DNA of 64,000 bases, taken from contig JAEXTV010000020.1 in the NCBI GenBank assembly GCA_023406895.1, positions 1 through 64,000 of the forward strand. The letters run 5' to 3'. The stretch's first letter is position 1; each line of letters begins with the position of its first letter. This document shows, piece by piece, positions 44,454 through 53,077 of this stretch. The position numbers and the translations under genes are program-made. The DNA comes from Bacillota bacterium (GTDB lineage Bacteria > Bacillota > Clostridia > Christensenellales > SZUA-584). The notes below the pieces were generated by a model, which was not told where the DNA came from, ran no database searches, and worked only from the letters and a program-made list of their open reading frames with translations.

Positions 44454-44574
44454 ACCTAGGCAGTTACCTATACTCGACAGCTCTCGGCGGTAGCGGAGCT
44501 ATATAAAAGTGGAGGGCGACGGCAAAGTGCCTACGCTCTCTGTTCCCTTTTTGTTGAGTAACAGCAAGTCATAT
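44454..44574. other. Intergenic segment between two AT-rich genes
   Basis: A short, more GC-balanced stretch after the second copy of the 14-bp direct repeat, containing ACAGCTCTCGGCGGTAGCGG. With the AT-rich part 44270-44439 it makes a 305-nt gap. No gene or clear terminator could be supported. Confidence 0.4.
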
Positions 44575-45438
44575 TTATCTCGCCGACCCGTTCTTTCTTG
44601 CAATGTTAACATCGCTTGTCGTCATAGTTCTTTCCAGTATCAATCCTTCATTGCTTTGTGCCGCGTTCCACCCGGAATCAAGGGACAAAGTTTCATTGTA
44701 TTCAAACCCGTCGGTAGAAATAATGTGTAATAGAAATTTCAAACGGGGCATAAGCAGTTTTTTGTCCTTAAGTATCCACTCTAATTGTGTAGAAATGTCA
44801 TCGTCCCCATCAATAAGCTCCTGATGAAAATCAATTATAAACCGTCTGGTTTCTCCTTGTTTTATCAAATGATTCCCATTTAAGCAAATGGGCCGTTGCT
44901 TCATAGTCGGTGCATGCAATCCGAGAAAAAAGTCCATATCCTGTATGTATATTTGACGAATATCACTATTCCCTGAATTTGTTACTTCCATTTCAATTAA
45001 TGCAACAGATGTTTCAATACCTGTTCGTGGCTCTGCAATAAACAATGGCTCTATATATAATTCATTAGCTAAATTGATTTGCGATTTATAGTTGTTAATT
45101 TCTTCGTCCAGAAAAATTTTATAGTTTTGATAATTAACAATGTTAAAACAGGGCTGCTGCCTCCTCCATTCAAGTTCCAATAAGTCCTTGTTCATATCGT
45201 TTGCCTGTTTGCTTTGCAAAATAGCAATATAACCAAGAAACATGGTACCGATAAAAGCCAAAAATGTGCCGCAGTACCCAAGCAAGTCACCAGCATCCCA
45301 TTCTGCGGAGAGCCATTCAAACGGAGCAGTTAGTTTGAAAAGTAAATGTATACTAACCAATGGACAACAAAATAAGCCCACAAGAATTATTATTACTTTA
45401 GTTTTATGCTTCTTTATCCATCTCAATAAATTATACAT
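44575..45438 (-). CDS. Two-helix membrane protein of unknown function
   Basis: A 287-residue protein with two N-terminal membrane helices (about 13-34 and 52-72), a short charged coiled coil (LQSKQANDMNKDLLELEWRRQQP) and a soluble beta-rich domain of about 180 residues. The layout resembles accessory membrane proteins of unknown role. It is AT-rich like its neighbour and starts at ATG 45438 after GGAGT. No family is recognised. It may have been acquired with the adjacent genes. Confidence 0.62.
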   Translation of the reverse strand: MYNLLRWIKKHKTKVIIILVGLFCCPLVSIHLLFKLTAPFEWLSAEWDAGDLLGYCGTFLAFIGTMFLGYIAILQSKQANDMNKDLLELEWRRQQPCFNIVNYQNYKIFLDEEINNYKSQINLANELYIEPLFIAEPRTGIETSVALIEMEVTNSGNSDIRQIYIQDMDFFLGLHAPTMKQRPICLNGNHLIKQGETRRFIIDFHQELIDGDDDISTQLEWILKDKKLLMPRLKFLLHIISTDGFEYNETLSLDSGWNAAQSNEGLILERTMTTSDVNIARKNGSAR

Positions 45439-45557
45439 TTTACTTTGACTCCAATGCTCTGTAATCAGTTATTCAGATAATAATACTTGAATCCCTCTCT
45501 GACTTTTGGACTATGGGCAACCCCATATAAAACACAGCATTATAGACATACTGTCCA

Positions 45558-45872
45558 TCAGACTTTATCCACTATCTCGTCCAGCGAAAGCAAATGCAAC
45601 ATAGCCCACAACGGGGACTGCACCCGCTCATTGATATAAGGCTTTAATTTTGTTGGCCCTGCGCCATAGATCGTGGGATCATGCCTTACAGCCTCAACCG
45701 CTCGGACAATCTGCTCTTTCTTGATAGGCCAGAAAGTACCACTTTCCCGCTTGATGCAGATGCCGTCAGATACTGCTTCAATAAATATAAATCTATTCTT
45801 AGCGCCTTGTGCAACCCCTATTTCTATATATCGGCTTATAATCAATTCAGTAATTTCATTAGCTGATTTCAT
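45558..45872 (-). CDS. Hypothetical protein, 104 residues
   Basis: A soluble protein with an N-terminal helix (NEITELIISRYIEIG), a short strand region (RFIFIEAVSDGICIKRESG) and a C-terminal helical part ending AMLHLLSLDEIVDKV. A good AAGGAG lies 8 nt before ATG 45872. No family could be assigned. It is the third gene of the AT-rich run, all on the minus strand. Confidence 0.6.
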   Translation of the reverse strand: MKSANEITELIISRYIEIGVAQGAKNRFIFIEAVSDGICIKRESGTFWPIKKEQIVRAVEAVRHDPTIYGAGPTKLKPYINERVQSPLWAMLHLLSLDEIVDKV

Positions 45873-46053
45873 TATATTTACTCCTTCGGTATTGCTATTC
45901 CTTTAAGAACTTCCAAGCCGTATTCGTCAATTGTAAAAAACCAAGATGCTTTCCAACTTGCGCATTATAGACATAAACTTTCCTTCGCTCATCATATCAA
46001 ATTCTACATAATATTTCAATTTATGCCCTTCGTTTTCTCCTCCCCCCCCAATG

Positions 46054-46082
46054 TTTTCATAAATTTACCTGTATGCTATAAT
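46054..46082 (+). promoter_or_regulatory. Promoter of the WG-repeat lipoprotein gene
   Basis: TTTTCA (46054-46059), 17 nt, TATAAT (46077-46082), with TGC before the -10 box (extended -10). The start codon at 46114 lies about 32 nt downstream. Confidence 0.6.
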
Positions 46083-46113
46083 ACACGTATCCATTTTTAT
46101 CGCAGGTGACCAT

Positions 46114-47574
46114 ATGAAAAAAGTATTTCGCCGCGGCACCGTCGCCGCGCTGGCCGTTTTGCTATCCCTCACCCCGGGCTGCACAGCCCCTGCTTCCCCC
46201 ACCGCGGCCGTCAGCGCAAACGTCACCCCCGCCTCCACGGCAACCCCGACCCCGGCGGGAGACCCCAACTGCTACTACACAGTCAATGAGGGCTCTCTCC
46301 AAGGCATCATCAACGGCCTCGGGCAAACCGTGCTGCCCATTCAATACGGAGGCGCATACGTGATGGAATGGAACGATACCCCCGCCTTCTTTCTCGCCGA
46401 ACCGGCAAAACCCATAAGCGGGGCCCCGCCGGACGACGAAGCGATGCTTTTCAATCTCGATGGTTCGCGCTTGACCAACAAGGTCTGCCGTCAGGCCGAG
46501 CCGCTTTCCGACGGACTCATCGCCTATCTGAACCTTGAATTTAATTATGGCGTCATGGCCTATGACGGCACGGAGATCGTTCCCTGCCAATACAGCAGCG
46601 TCATGATGTGCGGCGAATCGATCATTGCCGTCTCATCCGGCGCGGAGGACTCCGGCATCGACGTTTACGATAAGCAGGGCACGCTGCAATGCAGCGGCAG
46701 CCTCAATCTGTATGAGGTGGCCGGAGAGCTTCTTGTGGTCACCGATGCGTCGGGCCAAAACTACGGCCTTGTGAATACGCAGCTTGAGGAAATCGTGCCC
46801 GCCGACTGCAGCGCCATCACGTACGCGGGCGGCGGTCTCTATGTGATCGGTCTCTGCGGGAAATACGGCGTGGTCAACAGTCAGGGTAAGGAGGTCGTTC
46901 CGCCCGCTTTCGATGCTATTGAGCCGTACACGCCGGGCACCGGCGATACCCCTTATTTCTCCGCGTCCGCGCCGGAGGGCGCGTATGTGTTTGACGGCAG
47001 CGGCAAGCAGCTGCTGTTTCTCAAGGGTTATGCGTCCGCCGTGCTTAACGGCGAAATCCTCATCGCAAAGGACGCTCTGGGTTTGAGCCACTATTTAAAG
47101 GATGGCAACGATGTTATCCCCGCAGGTCCGTCCATCACATGGGATGCCGAAGCGCAAATCATTATCAACAGTTCCTATGGGGCCTGCGCCTGTTATACGA
47201 AGGACGGCAGCAAGCTGCCGCTGCCCGTTTCGTACAGTATTGGCGCGATCTCGCCGGATCGTTTCATCTTCTGCGAAAGAGGCTCGTACAATTACGGCAT
47301 ATGTGATGCCGACGGCACCGTTATCGTGCCCGCCGACTATTCCAGCCTTTTCTCGTTCGGTAAAGAGGGCCATGTCATATTCAGCAAAACGGAGGCAGGA
47401 GTAAGAACACAGGGTGTGATCAATTCTATGAGCGGCAATATTCTGCTGGACGGCTATGATACGCTGTGGATGGCGGGCGGCGGCCTTTTCAGCGTTCAAA
47501 TCGGCAGCACGCATGGCCTTGTGGATTTAAGCGGGAGTTGGATATGGAAGTCTGATAAATATGGAACGAATTAA
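46114..47574 (+). CDS. WG-repeat lipoprotein
   Basis: A 486-residue surface lipoprotein. The signal peptide ends in a lipobox (SLTPGC, Cys23), followed by a Thr/Pro/Ala-rich linker and then repeated WG-type units (YGVMAYDGTEIVPCQYSSV, YGLVNTQLEEIVPADCSAI, YGVVNSQGKEVVPPAFDAI, YGICDADGTVIVPADYSSL, HGLVDLSGSW). Each unit is a pair of strands and the whole is expected to form a propeller-like or solenoid surface. The function is unknown; such repeats may bind a ligand or wall component. The stop codon overlaps the end of the converging hydrolase gene. Confidence 0.82.
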   Translation: MKKVFRRGTVAALAVLLSLTPGCTAPASPTAAVSANVTPASTATPTPAGDPNCYYTVNEGSLQGIINGLGQTVLPIQYGGAYVMEWNDTPAFFLAEPAKPISGAPPDDEAMLFNLDGSRLTNKVCRQAEPLSDGLIAYLNLEFNYGVMAYDGTEIVPCQYSSVMMCGESIIAVSSGAEDSGIDVYDKQGTLQCSGSLNLYEVAGELLVVTDASGQNYGLVNTQLEEIVPADCSAITYAGGGLYVIGLCGKYGVVNSQGKEVVPPAFDAIEPYTPGTGDTPYFSASAPEGAYVFDGSGKQLLFLKGYASAVLNGEILIAKDALGLSHYLKDGNDVIPAGPSITWDAEAQIIINSSYGACACYTKDGSKLPLPVSYSIGAISPDRFIFCERGSYNYGICDADGTVIVPADYSSLFSFGKEGHVIFSKTEAGVRTQGVINSMSGNILLDGYDTLWMAGGGLFSVQIGSTHGLVDLSGSWIWKSDKYGTN

Positions 47575-48287
47575 GCCCGGTCGGCACCGGGCGTGCTTGC
47601 GCGCCATTCACCGCCATGATAGCAGATCACGCGTTTGCTGCCAAAGGCCAGCAGCCGCTGGAGCGAAATCGCGGCTTCATCAATGTCCAATGTAAACTGC
47701 GGGTTGGCGATCACCGGCTTCCCGCCGTCGAGCGCCATGGCATCACCGGTAATCATCACATCGAGCGCCGGCAGATAAAGAGATATATGGCCCGGCGTGT
47801 GGCCTGGTGTGGCCGCCACCTCACAGCCCCCGCAAAAGGGCAGCCGGTCTGCGTCGTCAAGCGACTGATCGATATGAACGGGTTCCACGCGGCGAAGCAG
47901 GCTGCAAAATTCTTTGCCGAACGCCTGCTGTTCGGGCGGCAGTGTGCTTTGCAGCTGCTCGGCCTGCTCGAGCCGAAGTGATTTTTTCTTTCCCGAAATG
48001 TACGGCTCTTCAGTGGTCGAAGCCAATACACTAACCGCCGGGTATTTTGACTTAAAAGCGGCGGCCGCACCGACATGGTCATGATCCTGATGCGTTAATA
48101 TGATGTGGGTGACGGCTTGCGGCGTAATGCCGTTCGTCTCAAGAGCCTGTTCGATCTTCGGCAGTGAGCCGACATAGCCGCAATCCACCAAAACACAACA
48201 CTGTTCATCCATAAGAATCACGGGATGAATCGTATCCTGAATCATCCCATACGTCATTTCAATATTTAAAATAATAGCTTTGTTCAT
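47571..48287 (-). CDS. Metallo-beta-lactamase-fold hydrolase
   Basis: A 238-residue cytosolic hydrolase. The metal-binding motif THQDHDHVG (residues 65-73) is the HxDxDH type variant, followed by TPGHTPGHISLYL and MITGDAM, with a last His in ICYHGGEW. It binds two metal ions and probably hydrolyses a thioester, lactone or phosphoester; the substrate is unknown. Its stop codon overlaps that of the WG-repeat gene in TTAA, and its last codons contain the shared terminator. A family-A repeat follows upstream in the gap to 48633. Confidence 0.83.
   Translation of the reverse strand: MNKAIILNIEMTYGMIQDTIHPVILMDEQCCVLVDCGYVGSLPKIEQALETNGITPQAVTHIILTHQDHDHVGAAAAFKSKYPAVSVLASTTEEPYISGKKKSLRLEQAEQLQSTLPPEQQAFGKEFCSLLRRVEPVHIDQSLDDADRLPFCGGCEVAATPGHTPGHISLYLPALDVMITGDAMALDGGKPVIANPQFTLDIDEAAISLQRLLAFGSKRVICYHGGEWRASTPGADRA
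47575..47592. terminator. Shared terminator hairpin over two gene ends
   Basis: Perfect stem GCCCGGT-CGGC-ACCGGGC, flanked by TTAATT on the left for minus-strand transcripts. It lies within the last codons of the hydrolase gene and directly behind the WG-repeat stop codon, so one structure serves both converging genes. Confidence 0.55.
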
Positions 48288-48633
48288 TTGTTCCCCTCAA
48301 AAAAGAGATCGTTTTTCATACGCGGCCCCTTGTGACAACCGCCCTTTCGGGTGGATTGGGGCTGTCACCACAGATGACTGCGTGAGATAAAGCTGGAAAT
48401 CAATCATTCCGGTACTTGTTGCCGCATCCCGATCCCTTCAGAATAGTCAATCGACGACCCCATTTATACTGCGAGGCTGAGTTTTGCGGTATGGATTGAC
48501 TAGTTTGCATCTTATCATATTCTGCGCCCCGCTTCAATTGATGCCCTGCCCTCACCACAAAATACACAAGCTTTATCAGCATTTCATACTGTGTATCATG
48601 GCTTATTTTTTCTGTTGATATAGGAGCATACCC
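48288..48633. repeat. Intergenic stretch with family-A repeat
   Basis: Contains CGCCCTTTCGGGTGGATTGG and GCTGTCACCACAGATGACTG at about 48339-48390, a member of the dispersed family also seen at 60775-60870, 11925-11965 and 7300-7375. A minus-strand frame across it (48400-48648) has no ribosome binding site and is not called. The right part is AT-rich and should hold the promoter of the next gene. Confidence 0.55.
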
Positions 48634-49605
48634 ATGGACGATATCCAAAACAACCCGAGCCGTTTAGAGAGCATCAGGCTCACCGAAGGCCCCGAAAAAT
48701 GTACAGCTGCCTTCGAGGAAATCTGCAAAAAAGATCAAGCGCAGGCCGCCGCATTGATTAACGACCGGCATCTGACGTTTCCGTGTCTTTTTATACTGCT
48801 GCCGCAAATTGAATCGTTTCGTCTGCATAGCCGTCTCAGCCCGGTCAAGAGAACCGCTTCACGTATCGCCGCGCAAATACTGAAGCCCGCTGCAGCAGGC
48901 CATGCGGGCTATCTCACGGAAAAAAACGGCGCGGAGTATACGGCGCTGACGTGGATATGGAGCACCGGCAAGCTTGAAGACGGCATGAGTGATGATTACG
49001 AAGACGTGTTGGACATCACTGTATCGGTACTGATCAACCTGTATAAGGATAAAACTGTTTTATCGGACGTATGCGACATGATCTTTGCACGCGCCGAGAA
49101 AGGGCACAACATTCACGATTTGGTGTGGGCGTTTTTCAGAAGCAATGACCCTTTAACTTTAAGGCTGATTGCGCAGCGCCTCGTCTCCCCGCGCGATTCA
49201 GCACTGGCCTGCCGTCTGCTTGGAACAGAAGCGAGCCCAAGTGGTGATGATACAAACAAGCAGATGGAAACATATCAGCGATGGCTTGATGAGAACGAAC
49301 CGTATTTGTATTTTACAGACGAGAGCTTTCAAATAACCAGCGAGCCGGCGTTTTACCGTATTGATCTGGAGAGGAAGTACATTCAAGCAAGCGCCGCCAA
49401 CCATACCAAACAGCGGATCGTCACCTCTAATAAATCTGAAAATCAGGCATTAGAAGCCTTCAGAGGTTTGGGAGATGAGCAAAAGCGAGTTCTGGCAGAC
49501 TATTCGCACACGATACACGGCGACCTGCCGCGATGGAAAATGTGGATGGCGCTTCCCATCGGTGAGCAATACATAGCCGCGGCGCAGAATCGGGAGGACG
49601 TATGA
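48634..49605 (+). CDS. Unknown protein coupled to transglutaminase
   Basis: A 323-residue soluble, mainly helical protein (LESIRLTEGPEKCTAAFEEI at the start, several helical-repeat-like segments in the first 220 residues). No family is recognised. Its stop overlaps the start of the transglutaminase gene (ATGA), which implies coordinated synthesis. There is no signal peptide. Given the partner, a role in spore coat assembly, as substrate, chaperone or scaffold of Tgl, is a reasonable guess. Arrays of HEAT-like helices would fit a scaffold. Start ATG 48634 has a GATATAGGAG site. Confidence 0.6.
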   Translation: MDDIQNNPSRLESIRLTEGPEKCTAAFEEICKKDQAQAAALINDRHLTFPCLFILLPQIESFRLHSRLSPVKRTASRIAAQILKPAAAGHAGYLTEKNGAEYTALTWIWSTGKLEDGMSDDYEDVLDITVSVLINLYKDKTVLSDVCDMIFARAEKGHNIHDLVWAFFRSNDPLTLRLIAQRLVSPRDSALACRLLGTEASPSGDDTNKQMETYQRWLDENEPYLYFTDESFQITSEPAFYRIDLERKYIQASAANHTKQRIVTSNKSENQALEAFRGLGDEQKRVLADYSHTIHGDLPRWKMWMALPIGEQYIAAAQNREDV

Positions 49606-50426
49606 TACTTATAGCAGGAAGACCATTCGATGCCGCTCCAATCATGAATGACTATCCGCGAGGCTCCGTGGAACAGCAGCTGCTGAGCATCATGTCTCAA
49701 AGCAGCCAAACATACGATTTTGATTCGTTGAGTCAGCTCAAGTTCGAGCTTTGGATGCGTGATGAAACCGTGAATTCAGCCAAAGCGCTTTATAACAGCG
49801 GCCTTGGCTTTTCTGTATTTCATAAATCCAAGTGCAGCCCCGTGTATTGGGACAGAATGCCAAACGGCGGCTTCCGGCTGAGAGAGGGGGCGGATACCGC
49901 GCGGGCCATCGAAGATATTTTCATCAACGGCAGCGAATACGCGACTGAATGCGCCACCGCGATGATGATTGTTTATTACAAAGCCCTGCTAAGCATTTTC
50001 AAACAGAATGCCTTTAACAAGCTGTTTCCCACGCTCATACTGATGAACTGGCATGCAATCGATCCGCTGCTCAAAGAGGTGGGCAAACCGCGCAAGGTGG
50101 AAGATTTTTTGTTTGGTGATCGCGGTTACTTTAAAAACCCGGATGTAGACCCCAAGACCCCCGAATGGCAGGGAGAGAACGTGATTGTGCTGCCGGACGC
50201 GCTGTATTACGGCCATGGCATCGGCATCAGCACGTATGAGGACATCATCAATGCATTAAATAGCAACCGCAAAAAGGGTGCGTCCCAGTCGGCTTACTTC
50301 TTGGATACGGCGAGCCATCCCGATTTTAAGAAACTCGCCGGTGTTTACGAGCGTTTCGGTCAGACCGCTTCGCTGGTATGGAGCGCTTTTCCGCCTGCGA
50401 TCAGCACAGCAAAAGCTGCGTTCTAA
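49602..50426 (+). CDS. tgl: Protein-glutamine gamma-glutamyltransferase (spore coat transglutaminase)
   Basis: A 274-residue enzyme resembling Bacillus Tgl, which crosslinks spore coat proteins by joining Gln and Lys side chains. The catalytic Cys117 lies in EYATECATAMMIVYYKAL (Bacillus: FECATAIVIIYYLAL), preceded by Glu116, and YFKNPDVDPKTPEWQGENV, YGHGIGIST and LNSNRKKGASQSAYFL match the conserved C-terminal blocks. It suggests that the organism forms spores. Length is slightly greater than the Bacillus protein (about 245). It is the second gene of a two-gene operon. Confidence 0.9.
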   Translation: MILIAGRPFDAAPIMNDYPRGSVEQQLLSIMSQSSQTYDFDSLSQLKFELWMRDETVNSAKALYNSGLGFSVFHKSKCSPVYWDRMPNGGFRLREGADTARAIEDIFINGSEYATECATAMMIVYYKALLSIFKQNAFNKLFPTLILMNWHAIDPLLKEVGKPRKVEDFLFGDRGYFKNPDVDPKTPEWQGENVIVLPDALYYGHGIGISTYEDIINALNSNRKKGASQSAYFLDTASHPDFKKLAGVYERFGQTASLVWSAFPPAISTAKAAF

Positions 50427-50462
50427 CCGGATGACACAGCGTATAGGTCCACGGTGCCCAAC

Positions 50463-51227
50463 CTACTCATCAATCACTTTCATCTCATATGCCGTGTATT
50501 CATAATCGAGATGATAGCCAAGCTTCTCTGCGAGTGCCACCGAGCGCAGGTCGTGCGCGTCCCAGCTGGGGTAAAGCCCGCGCTCCAGACAGGCGAGTAT
50601 CAGCTTCGCCGCGCACCCGAGCGCGAGCCCCTTGCGGCGGTGCTCTTCCTTCGTATCCACCTCAATCTCAATGCCTTTGTCATACGCTGTGTACGACGAC
50701 GCCCCGGCAACAGGCTCGCCGTCCAGCAGCGCCATCACGCCAAGGCCGTGCGCCGCATAGTCTGCATAGCATGCAAACTGCGAGCAGAGATCCCGGCTCC
50801 ATGGCTCCTGAAGCGCTTTATGGTAAAGCGCTTCATCAATAAAGTGCAGCGTGTACGGCGGCGGTACCGCGTCAGCAAACGCCTGCAGCTTGGCTTTGTG
50901 AAACACGTTCGGCTCTTTTTTGATCGCATAGCGCGTAAAGCGCTCGCAGCGCGGCCCATGCGCCTTTTCTATCTCCGCCGCCCACGCCTCATTTTGGGGT
51001 ATCAAGAGCGGCGCAATCGAATCCGGCGGGAAATGCGCCGCAAGCTCAGCGCATGGCACGCCTGCGAAAACGCAAAAATCGCCCACGACGATCTGCGCGG
51101 ACCGGGGCGGTTTTTCATCGTCAGCCCACGCATGGCCGTGGTACCCCTGCAGACACGACCATATCATCGTCTCGTTCCAGCCGTCAAAAAGCGGCGCAAT
51201 TTCGCTCATATCAGAAACTTGGCGCAT
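50463..51227 (-). CDS. GNAT family acetyltransferase (GNAT_acetyltran type)
   Basis: A 254-residue two-domain acetyltransferase. The N-terminal half (WNETMIWSCLQGYHGHAW start, FPPDSIAPLLIPQ) is the region found in ZmaR-like acetyltransferases. The C-terminal half is a GNAT core with EIEVDTKEEHRRKGLALGCAAKL, the acetyl-CoA binding loop (RRKGLA), and SWDAHDLRSVALAEKLGY. It may confer resistance to an aminated antibiotic or act on another amine. It is a single gene converging with tgl. Confidence 0.8.
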   Translation of the reverse strand: MRQVSDMSEIAPLFDGWNETMIWSCLQGYHGHAWADDEKPPRSAQIVVGDFCVFAGVPCAELAAHFPPDSIAPLLIPQNEAWAAEIEKAHGPRCERFTRYAIKKEPNVFHKAKLQAFADAVPPPYTLHFIDEALYHKALQEPWSRDLCSQFACYADYAAHGLGVMALLDGEPVAGASSYTAYDKGIEIEVDTKEEHRRKGLALGCAAKLILACLERGLYPSWDAHDLRSVALAEKLGYHLDYEYTAYEMKVIDE

Positions 51228-51367
51228 TCATTCTCCCCCATTATTTGTTGCATTCACAATATCAGAACTGTGTGATGATGGCAATTCATCACCGGCGATG
51301 ATGCATATGTTCATTGTCTGTGTGCATATTTGGTGATATACTCCAAGTTATGGATATGTGGCTTTGA
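51228..51367. other. Intergenic stretch upstream of the acetyltransferase gene
   Basis: About 140 nt containing the leader of the minus-strand acetyltransferase gene. No other feature was found. Confidence 0.4.
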
Positions 51368-52420
51368 CATAATTCTCGAAATAGATATTCAAGCCGTATC
51401 GCCCATGCCTCCCTCTGGAGGGAGGTGGCAATTGGCGGATTTCTAATCCGGCAATTGACGGAAGGAGTGAGCGTTATAGGCAGACATAAAGCAATTGTCC
51501 GTCACGCTGCGCGTGCCATGATTTATCGCAAATAATTATTGTGTAGGGGCGATCACTGATCGCCCGCATGATGATTTTGACTATTGATTGTTTGACGGGC
51601 GTCCAATGGAACGCCCCTGCGATGTAAGCTCGGATATTATTTTTAAAGATGGAATACCTCGAAGAGTAGGGATCGACCCCCCGTGTCGATCCGAATGGGA
51701 TATGTCGATCTGCGGTGAGCAATCCTCCGTCACACTGCGCGTGCCACCTCCTTTAATAAAGGAGGCTTCTATACCATTAAGGCTCCTTTTGAAAGGAGCT
51801 GTCAGCGAAGCTGACTGAGGATTGATACAATAGAATTCTCCCACAATCCTCGAAACAGATATTCAAGCCGTATCGCCCATGCCTCCCTCTGGAGGGAGGT
51901 GGCAATTGGCGCATTTCTAATCCGGCAATTGACGGAAGGAGTGCGCTGCAGCAAGTGCAGACATCGGCTCATTAAACAGAAAAATCAATTCACCGATTAA
52001 GGCTCCTTTTGAAAGGAGCTGTCAGCGAAGCTGACTGAGGATTGATGCAATAGAATTCTCTCACGGACCTCGGGACAGATATTCAAACCGTATCGCCCCT
52101 GCCTCCTCCGGAAGGAGGTGGCAGTTGACGGATTTCTAATCCGGCAGGGGCGATCAGTGATCGCCCGCATGATGATGTTGACTATTGGTTGTTTGACGGG
52201 CGTCCAATGGAACGCCCCTACGAATGTAAGCTCGGATATTATTTTTAAAGATGAAATGCCTCGAAGAGTAGGGATCGACCCCCGTGTCGATCCGAATGGG
52301 TATGTCGATCTGCGGTGATCCTCCGTCACGCTGCGCGTGCTACCTCCTTTAATAAAAGGAGGCTTTTATACCATTAAGGCTCCTTAGGAGCTGTCAGCTT
52401 TGCTGACTGAGGATTGATAC
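51368..52420. repeat. Three tandem copies of composite palindromic repeats
   Basis: The same order of palindromic modules recurs at about 51368-51845, 51846-52065 (shortened) and 52066-52420. Modules: CCTCCCTCTGGAGGGAGGTGG; TTTCTAATCCGGCAATTGACGG; GGGGCGATCACTGATCGCCC with CGGGCGTCCAATGGAACGCC; GGGATCGACCCCCGTGTCGATCC; CACCTCCTTTAATAAAGGAGG; and GGCTCCTTTTGAAAGGAGC-TGTCAGCGAAGCTGACTGAG. Frames across the region on both strands are repeat-derived and not genes. The last module ends 30 nt upstream of the PPOX-family gene. Confidence 0.8.
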
Positions 52421-52447
52421 TTTTTACTCATCACAGAAGGAGAAAAT

Positions 52448-52918
52448 ATGAACGCATACGATCAAAGCCTGAATGTCATGAACGACCTTTTCGTGAAGGA
52501 CTGCCAGTTCTCGCTGGCCACCGCAAACGGCAGCGTTCCGTCGGTACGCATTGTCGATACGTTTTACGACGACGGTGCGTTTTATGTTGTTGCCCACGCC
52601 TCCACGCAAAAGGTCAAAGAGATCACCGCCAACGAAAACGCCGCGCTGTGCCACAACCTCTACCGGTTCAGCGGCAAGGCGCAAAACATCGGGCATCCGC
52701 TGCTGCCGCAAAACGCCGATATTCGCGCCAAGCTTACCAAAGCGTTTGCCAGCTGGTATTTCAAGCACAACAACGAGCAGGACGAAAAAATGTGTTATAT
52801 CCGCATTGTTCTTACGAGCGGCTTTTTCTATAAGGACGGCACAGGCTACGCCGTCGATTTCGCGCGGCAAAGTGCCGACATCTTTCCGTTTGAATTTGGC
52901 ATCACGGTGATCAATTAA
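52448..52918 (+). CDS. Pyridoxamine 5'-phosphate oxidase-like (PPOX) flavin-binding protein
   Basis: A 156-residue split-barrel protein. It begins with a helix (YDQSLNVMNDLFVKDCQF), followed by SLATANGSVPSVRIVDTFYDDGAFYVV and a second barrel half ending IRIVLTSGFFYKDG. Members bind FMN or heme and act as oxidoreductases; the substrate is unknown. GAGAAA precedes ATG 52448 by a few nt. A weak terminator (AAGCC..GGCTT-TTTT, 52917-52952) follows the stop. Confidence 0.75.
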   Translation: MNAYDQSLNVMNDLFVKDCQFSLATANGSVPSVRIVDTFYDDGAFYVVAHASTQKVKEITANENAALCHNLYRFSGKAQNIGHPLLPQNADIRAKLTKAFASWYFKHNNEQDEKMCYIRIVLTSGFFYKDGTGYAVDFARQSADIFPFEFGITVIN

Positions 52919-53077
52919 GCCTGCTGTTCTATACGCACCCCGGCTTTTTTACATTTCATTCACAATCATTTCCCCTTTCAGCCATACAAACATTTGCGCC
53001 AAAGGGGTTTGGCTTGTATAATTATGGCTATAATCATAGGTACTATGTCGTTTCAGTGACAGAAGATGAGGATTTTA

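Noticed and set aside
48400..48648. 82-residue minus-strand frame
   Set aside because: Lies in an intergenic repeat region without a ribosome binding site and overlaps the start of the next plus-strand gene.
51581..52329. Several frames of 60-110 residues on both strands
   Set aside because: They are translations of palindromic repeats that recur in the same order; conservation is of DNA, not of protein.
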